DNA from: Macrotrachela quadricornifera
Taxonomy: Eukaryota; Rotifera; Eurotatoria; Philodinida; Philodinidae
Direction: 5' to 3'
Assembly (NCBI GenBank): GCA_022393335.1
Contig: JAJEKB010021351.1
Coordinates: 62,001-126,000 of the forward strand
Length of the DNA: 64,000 nt
Part shown: positions 34,470 to 46,654 of the stretch, piece by piece
How positions within the stretch are numbered: position 1 is the first letter of the stretch
How the letters are laid out: the number at the start of each line of letters is the position of its first letter
Program-made: the position numbers and the translations under genes
Notes under the pieces: generated by a model
Databases searched by the model: none
What the model was told of the DNA's origin: nothing
Seen by the model: only the letters and a program-made list of their open reading frames with translations

Positions 34470-36418
34470 ATGAGCAATGAACAATTAGCACCTTACAATC
34501 TCGAATCAGATTCCACTGGACAAATTTCTTCAACGAAACCGAAAAGAAAGTATTAAATTTCAAATTTTTTCTTATTGAATTTGACCAAAATGATTCCTAG
34601 ATGGTTGAAAATTCTATTGGGACTTGGCATTTCTACTTTTGTTCTTGCCTGTATTGCAGCAGCTATCTTGGCGGCAGTTCTGACCTCACTTAAAACTGAA
34701 ACGACCACTACAACAGGTGAGATTAAAAAATGGATTGATTTATTATCACCAATTGCATTTTTTTTCTTTTCTAGCAACAACATCAACAAGTAGGATTGCC
34801 TATATAATTAAGAAACGTGACTGATTTTCTAAAATTCATAAATCAATGGAAGACTAAAACATCTATTAGGAAAAAGTACTGATACTTAAGACATTCAAAT
34901 AATCAAGAAAATCTGTGAGACTATATCAAGTTTCATTTACTGTCACACGATATATTACACATTCTGAACTACTTCATATTAATCTGAGAACTAAGCATTG
35001 TACTGATCACTGTGCCATTATTTCATCGTACCGTCATGCATTCTTTCTTCATTGAATTACTGTTTCGTAGCATTCTCACGTAACATTTTCAATGATAACC
35101 TACTCCGAAGGATCAGAATTGGTAAGAATACCAACTTAGAAGTGCAAATAATGGTCTTCTTACATACCTATCCCCCATTTCACAAATTTTCCTTAAATTT
35201 CAGTGTGTTAATACTCTTCCTGATAGATATTTTGTTTTTCCAATTTCCTATTGATTTTAAAATCTTCGAAAATCAGCTGCTACTAGTAATTAAATACTTC
35301 GCTGTTATTTCGGATAATTTATAGGCACGACCAGCACTACAGCAACGACAACAACCAGTAGGTTCATTTCATTCTAATTTGTACTAATTATAATGAAATG
35401 TTTTTTCTCTCTTTAGCTACTACAACTAGTAGAATATTCTTTTTGATTTCATTTCTTTTAAATTTAATAGCTGCTTTAAGCTACAACGGCAACCACTACT
35501 ACCACAACGGCGACTACCACAACAAGTAAACTTTTTCAACTTATTTCAAATTTCTTAATTTTTGAATAATTCGTAAAAATCCAATAATAGTGAGATGGTG
35601 GGGCTTTTGCTATAATATAGAAGATATTTCTATTACATACATACATACATACATGTAAAAATCATAACACTAATAAGGTTAGTCACGTAATAAACCCAAT
35701 GAATCTGTAGAAAATCATTCAAACATCATTTTAAGAGATTACCATGCTAAAATTCAAAATATAGTTATATACAAATGAAATTGTTTTGTTGAAAATCCCA
35801 ATACTGCATAGTAAGTGTCTAGAATCACAAAGAAATTTCTTTCATTCACGGAATCATGGTACCTATTTAAGGGTTAATAGAAACATAAGTGACGACGCTT
35901 GAACTCACAAGTCTCAAGAAGTCTACCACCTATGAATGGAAAGGAAACAATATTTTCATCGATTTTAACTATTGATAGCTACTGCTGGAACGACCGTATG
36001 TGCAACAACAGCTATTACAACAACAGTAACATCAAGTTCTCTTCCATCGCAATGTTCAAGTTATACATTGATTACTGATGGAACTCGAAGTGCTGGCTAC
36101 TCGGGTTCAACAGGTGGCTGTGATAATACATCTCCATTCACCAGTTCAGGTGTGTGGTTTCGGTTTTCCGGTTCGGCTGGAACATTACTTGCAAATTGTG
36201 CTGTTTCAATATATCGTTGTGGTACAAGTGCTACTGGTTGGTACTCAGGTGTTTATCCATCAACTGCTGGTGGTACAACTTCAGGTACGGTTTGCTATTA
36301 CTGGAGTGGTAATACATGTAATTGGTCAAATTCAATTTCGATAACTAATTGTAATGGATATTATGTTTTTTACCTTACGACTACACCTGTATGTTCATTA
36401 CGTTATTGCACAGTGTGA
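34470..36418 (+). CDS. Type II membrane protein with Thr-rich microexon linker and D8C domain (7 exons)
   Basis: Exons 34470-34549, 34601-34716, 34775-34789, 35325-35357, 35417-35428, 35481-35525 and 35979-36418 sum to 741 nt (246 aa). The cytosolic head ends STKPKRK; a transmembrane helix (LGISTFVLACIAAAILAAVL) occupies residues about 32-53. A Thr-rich linker follows, encoded by microexons of 15, 33, 12 and 45 nt, each symmetrical phase 1-1. The C-terminal domain, roughly residues 122-246, begins SLPSQCSSYTLITDGTR and shows the eight-cysteine D8C pattern of uromodulin, GP2 and OIT3: VWFRFSG, CAVSIYRCGTSATGWYSG, VCYYWSGNTC, then CNGYYVFYLTTTPVCSLRYC. D8C proteins are extracellular and glycan-rich; a surface or mucin-like role is inferred. 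An AATAAAATAAA signal follows the stop. The start may lie in an earlier exon. Confidence 0.82.
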
Positions 36419-38599
36419 TTTTTCCTAATAAAATAAAAGAGATAGTTAATCAATGTTCTTTATAACAAGTAATACGACCCAAACATGGCTAACTCTATAA
36501 TAAAAGAATGTAAAAATGTTTAACCTTCGATAAACGATCATATTTGACATGCTGACTAAACACTGCTGTTTTTGGGTGATTCTAGAATTAAAACTATATA
36601 ATAATTCATTACATCGAGTAATGAATTGTCAGCCAGCAATCGACATGAATCGTTTCACTAGTAGGCGGATATTAATGAAGCTATCTCTTACTAGATGCAA
36701 GATTTGCATTTAAATTCTATTAAAACAGGCTTTAATGGCAACTGAGAAATTCAATATTTATGTTTTGACACAGAAAAGTAGATTCAAAGACACGTTAATC
36801 TCAATCATTTTTTCAGTTTCAACCAAGAAATATCTGTTTTCTTTTATCCGCACGGAGACTACTTTAATTAAAAGTCGCTAAGTGTACTTTTAAGGCCTCT
36901 TATCTATTCAGCAAAGTTTTCTGAGTTTTTCGTCGATTTCTAATATTAGTCAACGAACTGCATCAGATCGATTGAAAATTTTGCTATGGATTTTAGTGGT
37001 ATCTGAAGCGAATTTACAGTAGATCTTTCAGAACAGCGATTAGTCGTTCGTCGACATCACTCACGGTTATTGTTGCTTCGGCAACTAAGTATAGTTCAAA
37101 CGCTGCGGATAGTTATCATTGATCTCATCATGCTCTAATCTAATTGAAGTTGCATCGGTCTATGTTTAGAATTGTAACAATTACACTTTAGTTAAGTTCG
37201 CGTGAACTGTAGTAGAAAAACTCTTTAGGTAGCTTATTACGCATCCATTAATAGAATTAGGAGAAGAAGTTTAAAATTGAATTTTGTATGTGTTGACCTA
37301 ACAAGTCTTATGTTGAAAGTCCTTATTAAATATGAGACGTATTTCAAATTTTATTATTAGCTAATAGGTATTTCACAAGAGATTTTTTCGAAGAATCAGA
37401 ACTATTGAAAATTTATGCAGAATGTTATCTTGCTTTTTTCTTTTTTTTTAATATACTTAGAAATATTTTACTATATAAATCTCTTCATCTCAATATGATT
37501 AAAAATAAACTATATTTCTTATTCTTTAACACTGGCAATACCTGTGAATATTGATGCCAAGAGCATAGCGAACATTATATGAATTTAACCGATAGTCGTT
37601 TTCATCATTTTCTTGTTTTCCGCTTTTGAAAATAATTTTTTCAGATTCAAAATGAAAAACTGAATATAAACAAGATGTTATATCAATTCTAGATTCAAAC
37701 CACTATTCGTGGTGATACCTCATACTGCGTCTAGTAAAGGACAAAAAAGCGGATTCCGATGAAATCCAAGGAAATCTTGTTCTTCCCTCTTGTGGTATCT
37801 CCTTGGGTCCGTTTTTTTCTGTTATACTTCAGTACCATCGCCATCGATTAAGATAGAGGGCGAAGAGTCATGCATGTATAGAACGTTAGTGAAGCAGAAA
37901 GATCATAAGTGTTACAGCAATAGTCTAAGCAAATACTCAGCTAGTATGTATACAGATTCCGATGCGAAAGAATTAAATGAATACAAAACATTCTTCGACC
38001 ATGTCTTCCATTTGAGGAGTTTTCTGCTCCTTCGAAAAGATAATTCTTATTAATCAATGCTGAACATAGGAAAAAACGAGAATGTTTTCCTAAATTACAG
38101 AAAAAATTTCATTGAAATAGTAATCTTAATATATCGATCGTTGTATTAGTGTCATATTGTCTTCAATGTATGATAGTTCTATTTAAATATCATTATCTGT
38201 CCACATATATAATGTTTGAATATATGAATTAGATTTCGAAATAAGAAAAAAGCAATAATACGAATAAATCATTATTATTGCAATATATAAAAACAAAAAA
38301 TAGAATCTTCTATCTATGAGAATGTAACGAAGTCTCGTGTCATTTTGGTTGAGCTAAAGAAAAGGATTGTGACAAAGAAATAATAAAAATCATGCTTTTT
38401 CTATATTAATATTTTATTAGATCAAATCTACACATGAATATAGTCAATATATGGATTAATATGAAAGTTTGCAAAGAAACAGATCTTGTTTAAACTTTTT
38501 GTTTTATTAGAAGAAAAAAGATGTATAAAATTTAAATAATATAATACACGAATATTTTGAAATTTATTCATGATTACAAGAATTGATTTTAAAGCGATA
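36419..38599. other. Intergenic sequence without recognised features
   Basis: About 2.2 kb. The forward ORF 37790-38053 lacks an ATG start and any family motif. Nothing repeated or coding could be supported on either strand. Confidence 0.4.
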
Positions 38600-39011
38600 T
38601 TATTCTTTAGAGCATTGTTGCAATGCTTGAAGAATAGTTTCATCACTTTGTTGAAGCATCTTCTTAGGTGGATGATTCAAAAAATGGCCAAAAGCATAAT
38701 TTGATAGAAATTGTCCAAAACGTTGATCAGGTACACATGGCCAAAGTTTTTCAATTTTATTAATTATATCTTTCTGAAGTTGAGTTAAATCGGACGGAGT
38801 CGATAATGTTTGAGCTTTTTTAATTGCTTCTTTTAATCGTTCTTCAGTTTGAGTATCTTCAGGATGAAAAATATCTCCTCTAGATTCGATCCAATCTGAT
38901 CAAATCCATTTTTCCAAAACTCCTCCCAAAGTTAATGTATTATCATATGTCCATAAATCAGAAACAAGTTTAATAATTCGTTGAATTCGTTCAAATTCTC
39001 TCATTGTTTTT
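38600..39011 (-). pseudogene. Hypothetical protein exon with one premature stop
   Basis: After an acceptor TATTTTATAG the frame reads KTMREFERIQRIIKLVSDLW and LTLGGVLEKWI, meets TGA at 38902-38900, and resumes SDWIESRGDIFHPEDTQTEE in the same frame. It then runs on through WPCVPDQRFGQFLSNYAFGH to a natural stop at 38600. Composition is strongly coding and only one base separates it from an open frame. The segment LWPCVPDQRFGQFL vaguely recalls small bacterial-type proteins with a PDLRLGQ motif, but no function can be given. It is either a recent nonsense mutation or a sequencing error. Confidence 0.5.
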
Positions 39012-39556
39012 CTATAAAATACAAAAATATCAAAACTCAATATAACAAACAATAACAATTATTGTTTAAAAATAAAAATAGTATTTCGTTTGTCAATCTA
39101 AATGACTATCGTTATGTGCAATGAAAGCATGTGAATAGAGAAAAGAAGATTTTACATTGCGTTGAAAGTGATGATGCAAGAAAAAGAAAGAAAATCTTAT
39201 CAGGCTATATAATATTTACCATTTATTTCACAGTACATTCATGCTTCTTATGAAATTACATCATTAAAATATGTGTGTTTTCAATTATACACTTTTGTTC
39301 GTATGATGAAATCATTTATCTTGCAATTATTCTTCCTTTTTTTTATGTTGCAAACGTCATAGAATATGACAGTTTTGATAATTTAAAAAACCATTGATGA
39401 CTTGAGTAAGTAAAACAGCAAAGTCATTTTTATTTATATTTTTTTTTATTACATATATCCCTTGCAATATTGTGAAAGTAATAAGAAAAAATGCTCTTGA
39501 TACAATATGTCAAGAAGTGATTTACATTGAATTGATGTTACATATACTTCCTTATT

Positions 39557-39745
39557 TCAATAAGTATCCTTTAACATAACAGTAATTTTATTTATTATTT
39601 GAATCATACAAATATGTGCTAGAGATAGGATTATTAATAGTAACTTCACAATTGCATTAACATATCGATCAATGATAATACTATCCATAGGATTGGTAAA
39701 TATTTTGAGAACACATTGAATTCGTCGATGAGACGGTGTATATAA
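39557..39745 (-). pseudogene. Conserved C-terminal exon-like segment (paralogue of 5942-6103)
   Basis: The minus-strand frame gives RIQCVLKIFTNPMDSIIIDR, continues YVNAIVKLLLIIL and ends MIQIINKITVMLKDTY with a stop at the same place as its paralogue. The segment plus 3' sequence to about 39380 is an inverted copy of 5830-6230. A longer alternative frame on the same strand (39867-39646) has a hydrophobic profile. The parent protein is not recognised. Confidence 0.35.
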
Positions 39746-39870
39746 CAAAATGAACAATTATATGTAATAATGATATTCAAATAATATTGATTATGAGCAA
39801 AAATATTTTTTCTACTCAAAATTAATGTTAATCGAAATCCTATGAATTTTTCGATTATAAACATCATTTT

Positions 39871-40143
39871 TTAACCCTTTGATTACAGGTTTTTTTTAAG
39901 ATTCAGAAAATAATAATTTTTAAAGCAATTTATCACACAAAATCTAATGTTACAGACATCACATTGATAACATGTATCGAAGCACGTTTTCTTGTGTTTG
40001 TCTCTATGATTACACACTATACCAGGTTTTCGTGCAATTTTTCCTATTGCTATGCCTGGAATTAGAGATGGAAAGTGACTTACGTTAAGATGTACAAGTT
40101 TATCATCGACAATCGGATGATCATCTTGATCTTTGACTTGACG
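39871..40143 (-). pseudogene. piggyBac-like transposase C-terminal fragment with TTAA end
   Basis: The sequence TTAA-CCCTTTGATTACAGG at 39871 has the TTAA target and CCCTTT-type terminal repeat of piggyBac elements. Reading inward on the minus strand, an open frame contains LIPGIAIGKIARKPGIVCNH and then a cysteine-rich tail (KTCFDTCYQCDVCNIRFCVI, ending NCFKNYYF) that fits the C-terminal zinc-binding domain of piggyBac transposases. The catalytic domain is missing, so only the 3' end of an element remains. Confidence 0.7.
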
Positions 40144-40253
40144 GTATCATATACATTCGAAAAAATTATAATGTTTTAATATTTGAATATGGTTGTAGTA
40201 ATTCAAATAGTCATGAAAATTAAAATGTCAAGCAAAACATTAAAATTAGTTGA

Positions 40254-40703
40254 CCCTTTGATTACGGGATTTTTAGATAAATTTCCTTTTTCGTTTCAAA
40301 ACGATCTCGAATAAATATTATTGGTATATAGAAGCGTCTAGTAATGTTTTAAAGAATAATAATCTTCAGAACAGCCTATCATAAAGTCATCTTTGGATTG
40401 AGTATCTCTTTCAACAGATTGCCAAATCAATTGTCTTGAGAAGACCTCAAATTGCATAATTATTTTCATATTTTGACTTAAAAATTTAGAATGATGAAAT
40501 CGAAGATAAGAAACGCTCATTTTAAAAAACAAGAAATATATGACGTGAATATACATATAGCGTAGCAGGACGATGCTGTATTAATGTGAGGAGATAAGAG
40601 AAAAAGAGGTATGTCTTGTGCATCGAGTCTGAATGCGGATTACAATGATGATAATATGTGCAACAGTTCAATACGCATCTATGCGTACCCTATAACTAAA
40701 GGG
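40254..40703. mobile_element. Short piggyBac-type non-autonomous element
   Basis: A second CCCTTTGATTACGGG end follows TTGA at 40250. The opposite end, ACCCTATAACTAAAGGG before TGAA at 40704, is its inverted partner (CCCTTTAGTTATAGGG in reverse complement). The 450-bp interval has no transposase. TTGA/TGAA flanks would be a decayed TTAA duplication. The end matches that of the adjacent piggyBac fragment, so they probably belong to one family. Confidence 0.55.
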
Positions 40704-40990
40704 TGAAAAAATAGACTTGATAATATTGTAATGAAAAGATTTGACACATTGTTTCATATCTTGTCTTTGAGAAAAAAAATCGAAATTTTTATCATAAGTT
40801 ATATTCAGTTAGAAAAAATTTACAGGCGATACTGCACATTTTTATCAGCTAATATATTTTTTAAATATATAAAAGAAACAATAAATTTAACAAAAGTTAC
40901 AAAAAAATAATAGTTAGTTTTAATATTTTCTTTTAATTGTTCAAATTTATCATTACTTATTTTTTGATATGCCGCTTTGTTTTTCAGTGA

Positions 40991-43900
40991 TCATTGCTCT
41001 TTTTTTACGACACTCATGTTTTCTCTACATTTCTGTTCCAATTCTTGACTACTATTTGTGATAAATAATCTTTGTTTCCAATCATTAATATTCATTAATG
41101 GTGCTTGAGATTTCATATGAGTCAATACACCTTGTTTATCATAAGTATAGACAAGAACTGGAATATGATTTAATTGATAAGTATTCAAGAAATGTAATAA
41201 ATGTAATGGATTCTTTTCTTCATGTTTATAATAACCACGACAAATTATTTGAAATGTTGATGATGTTTTTATTTTATTCATATGTTTCAATAGATGCTTT
41301 TCTGCTTGTGACATCGATTCATAAAAGTCAATTTTAACGTTTTTGCCACTTGTTAAATTTTTCTCTACGTTAATGTTTTCATCATTCTTCTTGTCGATCC
41401 AAAGAATAAAAGATATTGGAAATTCTTTCTTATGTAGTACTATTTTACAGTGCTTATCATTCATATATGCTAATCGTATCGTTTTCCATGACTGAAAACT
41501 CGTACTCATTCCATCGATATATATTGAATCAAAATAATTAAATTTATCATGTAATTTCCAAAAAAATGTACAATCGATAGAAGGAGAAGCATAATCTGGT
41601 GGAATATAATATTGCTTATCTTTATCAACATTCCAGTCGTATTTATTGTCAACATTTGTTACTCTTCGTTCATTAGAAAGTCTGTCTGCGACAACTTGTA
41701 TAGCATGTAAGTCGAGACAACGTTTTGGATTGCACATATAATCATAAGGAATATAACAATAGCCACGATCACCCTAAAGCAAAGCAATGTATTATTCATA
41801 TTCAGAAATGAGGTTATCTTGATAGATCTCATTTTATCTCTTAAGATTGCGATCATACCACACATCTTTTCATACAATTAAGAAGCAACTCTTTTTCTTG
41901 CAATAGAACCTCTCGATTATTAAGGATGTTCCATGGAAGTAAAAAGGAAAGAGTCCTTTTCTCTTCAGTGATCAACAATTTCTCATATATTTTATCGTCA
42001 GATAAATTATCTTGAAAGAATCAATCGAAATAAATCTATGATTACATATAACAACTTCTTTTCATTTACAAAATCATTTCTAGTCTATTTGTCCATTTAT
42101 TCATCTCAACTTAACGATATGTTTTACTTTATAGAAACTCTCTCGAAGTTAATGAATCTAATACTAAATTCGATCAGCGATAGAAACCTGAATGACGAAA
42201 TCATTAATAGAATTGCCGCAAAATTCAAACTGGACGAGTCAATTTTCTGACTGTTGTTTCCAGTTCGGTTGAACTTTAGAAATTAGTCGAGTTCATCAGT
42301 TTTTAAGGCAGTAAAGCTAGTCTATTTTGCTTGTTTTTATCGACTGTCATGGATTTAATCATCAAGACATGTGAGTCTGGAGGTCTTCAATTGAAAAACC
42401 TCTAGTTATATAATTCTTCAAATGTCTAATAGTAACAATTTCTATTTCAGTCTGTCACGTTCTATTTTGAAGGTCCTTGAAGTTTTCCATTAGTCTATAT
42501 ATTTATACTTTTGTCTGAACATATGTATTACCAAAAAATAATTGAATACAAGGAAAGCACTTTCATGTGTAGATTCTCACAGGATTAATTTTGTCACTGT
42601 CTTCAGAATTAGCTTTTAAAATCTTTCATCATTCTAGAATTATCTTTGAAAAAATAATTAGTCATTCTGATAGAGCTTGTCAAGAAGGATATCGATGTAA
42701 AACTCAGGTTGTTCTACTGCACATAACTACAAAATTTATTTTTTTCAAAAGATAATTCTAGAATAGTAAAAAATTGGAAAAATTAAATTTTATGACACTA
42801 GCAAAATGAAGTTTATGAGAAACTAGACATGAAGATAACTTCATCGTACTCATTTTTTAGTTGTACATATATTCAAACAAAAAAATGTAAGCATATAAGC
42901 TGATAGAAAACTTCATGTATTTTCAGAATGTATCATTATTTTTCAAAAAAATATATTATAATGATAATGATACCTTCAAAATACAGTGTGCAATTTATTT
43001 TTTACAAGGGTATACATATATCAGTAGAATAAAGATGATGTAGATCGATTTAATTCCGTTTGCGTCTCTTTTCGTTTGATTTCTGAAGACAAATTTTTCT
43101 TTTTTAGCGTCTGTAGTTCGATAGGACAAACTTCTATGAGTGAATTTCAATATTTTGATAAAATTGGTCGAGAAAACTGAAATCAGATTTGGATTAGCTC
43201 ATTTTATTACACTCTGTACCTACATTACTACTTCAAGGTAAATTTATGCTAAAAATTGTCATTTTCAAAAATCCGTTGTACAAAGTGAGTAAAGCTCAAT
43301 ATTTTAAAAAATAATTATTTTTATTTCGCTGGAAAGGAAAATTGTTTAGAAGCTTTTTCTCAAAATGCTATTTCAAACAAATGGCTATTAAAAGAGGAAA
43401 GAGAAAAAGAAGAAAAGATAGATGATTTGATAGAGCACTTCAAGCGATATAAAACGGATTATTCGTTATCTTTTTTTCTTTCCATCAGTTCTTACAAAAT
43501 TTCGTTTTCCTTAGTACGTCTCTCTAGAAATTATGATTTTTTCACAGTGTAATTATTATAAGTCAGTGACAGTATGGGTTAGAGAGCTAAAATTTTGTGT
43601 GAATGTATGACAATCAGAAACCAGTAACATGAAAAAATCTATCCAAATTGCTGTTTGAGAAGAAAAGTTACTCGACAAATAAAAAAATCCTTAGGCTTGT
43701 CTTCCTATTTCACCTCCCGTATGGTTGTTCTATAAAACAGTCAAACTTATTTTTCATGATAAGCAACAAATGTCTGTAGAAATACGAAGAATCAAAATCA
43801 TACTCACCCAATTTTCACCCCATGAATTTCTAACAATGAAACATCTTGATGCATCGCTGTATCCTACGGCCAACATCGCATGCAAACCATGCTTACCATA

Positions 43901-44714
43901 TCTTGGTTCAGTCTGCGGTTGTGGCATTGGTACACGTCCTTCATCTTTTTCAGCTTGCGCAAACGATCGAAATAATTCAAGACCAAATGCAAATGGGTAT
44001 CCTTCAGCTAGACATGCTCGCATTTCATTTAAATCTACTTTTACACTCTCGGCTTTCACTGTACGAAAGATTTTAGCTTCCGTATAACAATGAGATGGTG
44101 GCTTCTTATTGACGTTTTCTGGAGTGTATGGCCACATTTCTTCTTTGCAACAACCGAATTTACTCAACGCTTCGATAGCACTACGAATACTAGAACCACT
44201 ATCTGCCATGTAAAGTTCCTTAGAACCTTCTATTGAGCGACTGTTGTAGTATATAAATAAGCGGCTAACATCTACATGTACCATTTTATTTTTCATTATT
44301 AAAAACTCATATGCACCTATTAAAAAAAATATTTGAAGTATTGATGAATAATTATACTGAAATTTTACCTGCTAATGCATTAGCAACACTAAAATAAAAA
44401 AATAGAAAAAAAACAATTGAATAAGTACATATGAACTAAATATAAGTTTAGGATGAATTGAAACATCCTATCATATTTTCATAATATACTTACCATGAAT
44501 TAAGCTTGCCTTGTCGTTCAACCGGAGTCATTAATTGCCTTAGATCGACTGATGGAGGTAATTCTTCTGTTGAAAGAGTTTGTGAAGCTTCAAATTTCGG
44601 TAGATCCGATGGCGCTTTATTGAGTAAGCAGCCACCAATGGGAAAAGAATTTCCTGTTTCTGGATTGACTAGATATTTTCTTTTATCCATACAAGCGAAG
44701 TTATTCTCAATAAT
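40991..44714 (-). CDS. Papain-like (C1A) cysteine peptidase with C-terminal Rossmann/receiver-like extension, copy B
   Basis: Exons 44714-44494, 44388-44369, 44316-43808 and 41773-40991 join in frame; from Met at 44690 the product is 502 aa. All peptidase residues are present: Gln60 (ERQGKLNS), Cys66 (CVANALAG), His218 (GLHAMLAVGY) and Asn236 (VRNSWGENW). The Cys codon is split, and the 20-nt second exon encodes CVANALA. The last exon completes the fold (GDRGYCYIPYDYMCNPKRC) and then adds about 240 residues with YFDSIYIDGM, FPISFILWIDKKND, TFQIICRGYY and LNHIPVLVYTYDKQGV. This alternation of hydrophobic strands and helices resembles a receiver or TIR-like Rossmann fold. A 2.0-kb intron separates the last two exons. 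No signal peptide is seen from this start. An acceptor before 44714 means a further 5' exon may exist. Peptidase activity is likely; the role of the extension is unknown. Confidence 0.88.
42590..42830. repeat. Inverted repeat in the 2-kb peptidase intron
   Basis: TTCTAGAATTATCTTTGAAA near 42632 faces TTTTCAAAAGATAATTCTAG near 42748, with weaker outer pairing (GGATTAATTTTGTCAC against ATTTTATGACAC). It is probably a small fold-back element that helped lengthen this intron. The rest of the intron (41774-43807) shows nothing else supportable. Confidence 0.5.
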
Positions 44715-46000
44715 CTGTAATAAAAAAAAGAAAGATTGCCTAAAGAAATCTGCGTTGATGTTTCCTATGTAAGAAAATAAACTACCTGGTCACAATTTCT
44801 GACTCCATTGTATATTCTTTAAATCTGTTTATTGACTTTATCGTCAGGTTTTGAATTTTTAACTGAATATCCAGATGAGTGAGATTTTTTTTCTCATGTT
44901 CATCAGAATATAAAATCTTACATACAAGTGTTCATGATAATTAAACAAAAAAATAGTATCTTACTTGCAGCAATTTTCGGTTGATTCAAATGTCACTGTA
45001 CAATGGAGCGAGTAGTGTACAAATGCATAAAATCAAAATGATAAAATTTCGAATGAATAATAGACTATTTCAACAAATCGTCTTTTATCTTTTTCTTCTC
45101 GTAGTGTTATGCCATATCCTAAGATATAAGGCAATGTATCGATGAATGATGGATGAATTCTTCAATAACTCTTTTCAAAAGTTGATGTATTTCTCAAAAA
45201 TTTTCAAGATTCAAAAAGTCACAATAATGCTAGAGGACTTTCTTAAGAAGATTTAAAAAGTATTTCATCGAAAACTGATTTTGAAGATCAAAAATTTTTG
45301 AAAGACACATTTATTTTTATATTGATATGATAATGGTTGAAATGCTTATCAACTAGCAATGACACCAATAGCCATTCTGTCAATTGAATTTTACCTTTAA
45401 CTAAAGAATGAATGAATGAATGAATGAAAGAAATGTCTTACATAGGAGAATATTTGATATGTGTACATACCTCCTATAATATGCTGCGTATAGTCTAATA
45501 AAATAATACGTGAGGATTGATGATAAATGTAAAAAGTTAGCTGCAGAAAAACAAAAAGAAAACGAGCGATATTATGAAGCATGTTTGCATCAATATTGTG
45601 TCTCAGTGAAAACAAAATATGAATATGATTGCAATAATTGCCCATATTTTAACGTCACTTCCTGTGATCAGTCAAGGATGACTGACTTTATATATGAAAG
45701 AAATATATAATTATTTAGTCACCTATTTAGCTATACAAATCATTACATCTACACGTTCTGTTTACATTGAATAATAAATGTGTTTATTTCTCCTTATGGG
45801 TGATTTAGATGGCTTAGCAATGTAGAAAAAAAAACGAAGGAGAATAAGCATGACATCATTATATTTTTTCTCATTAGTACATTCTATTGAAATGATTATT
45901 TATCGGTGAAAATTAAAGAAAAGGAAAAAATCCAACTGATTTTTGTTTCCTACACAAAAAATACAGATAAAAAGCAATAGAACTAAAATTATATGTGTTT
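44715..46000. other. 5' flank of peptidase copy B, paralogous to the copy A flank
   Basis: It aligns with 3031-3258 and 4232-5640 but lacks the fold-back element and hairpin found there, so it preserves the pre-insertion state. A forward ORF at 45510-45710 (Cys-rich: ACLHQYCV, YDCNNCPYFN, SCDQSRM) has a coding look. In copy A the same stretch is out of frame, so I do not call it a gene. Confidence 0.5.
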
Positions 46001-46654
46001 TTTTCATTGTTCATCTACTTTTTGTAGTGCTTTAGTTAATCTAATAAATTTTGTAACAAGTAAATATTATTATAATTGTTTTTGAATATTCTAAAACATT
46101 TCAGCAGAAATTCTACTAAAAATTCGCAAATTTGAAAAACGCAGGACAAATGTTGAAATATAATGTTTTAGTTTCATTCGAATGAGCTATAAATATATAT
46201 TGTTTTTCTCAGTAGAATTCTTAGTGTAACCGATAAACAGTCCAAAAGTTTAAGAAAAAATGAAAATCTTCTCGTTAACTCTACCATTTAACAGTTGACT
46301 TGTGTTTTAAATCTTTTCATATTTAATTAGTGAATGATATGTTCATAGACGATTCCAATGCATTTAACATTGTTAATTAAATGTTGGTTTTGATCAGAGA
46401 AATTAAGCTTCGAAAATCTCGAATACGTTGATTTTTCTGTGAAACTTTTTAATGAAAAGAAAATGTCATAATAAAATGATTTATACTTAACAAAATTATT
46501 TTTTCATCTCGAATAACATCTTTTCTGAAAGTTTCAGTTCCCTATTATCTTAAATATACGTGTTCTAGAAATCAGGCTTTAAATAGGAATACTTCTGGAA
46601 TTGATGGTCGGAAATCACTCTGACATCATTTAGAAATGGCTTGTATTTAATTGA
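46001..46654. other. AT-rich intergenic sequence
   Basis: No ORF, repeat or splice pattern could be supported in this 650-bp interval. Confidence 0.4.

Noticed and set aside
41659..41877. Reverse ORF with an apparent membrane helix (VIVAIVIFLMIICA)
   Set aside because: It is the wrong frame of the peptidase exon: the correct frame reads GDRGYCYIPYDY after a perfect acceptor.
43683..43745. Alternative last exon for the peptidase after ENW (NNHTGGEIGRQ then stop)
   Set aside because: It has an acceptor-like AG but lacks the conserved GDxGYCY continuation, which is found at 41773 in correct phase.
45510..45710. Cys-rich 66-codon forward ORF
   Set aside because: Looks coding, but the paralogous stretch near 5180 is out of frame and no splice or neighbour supports it.
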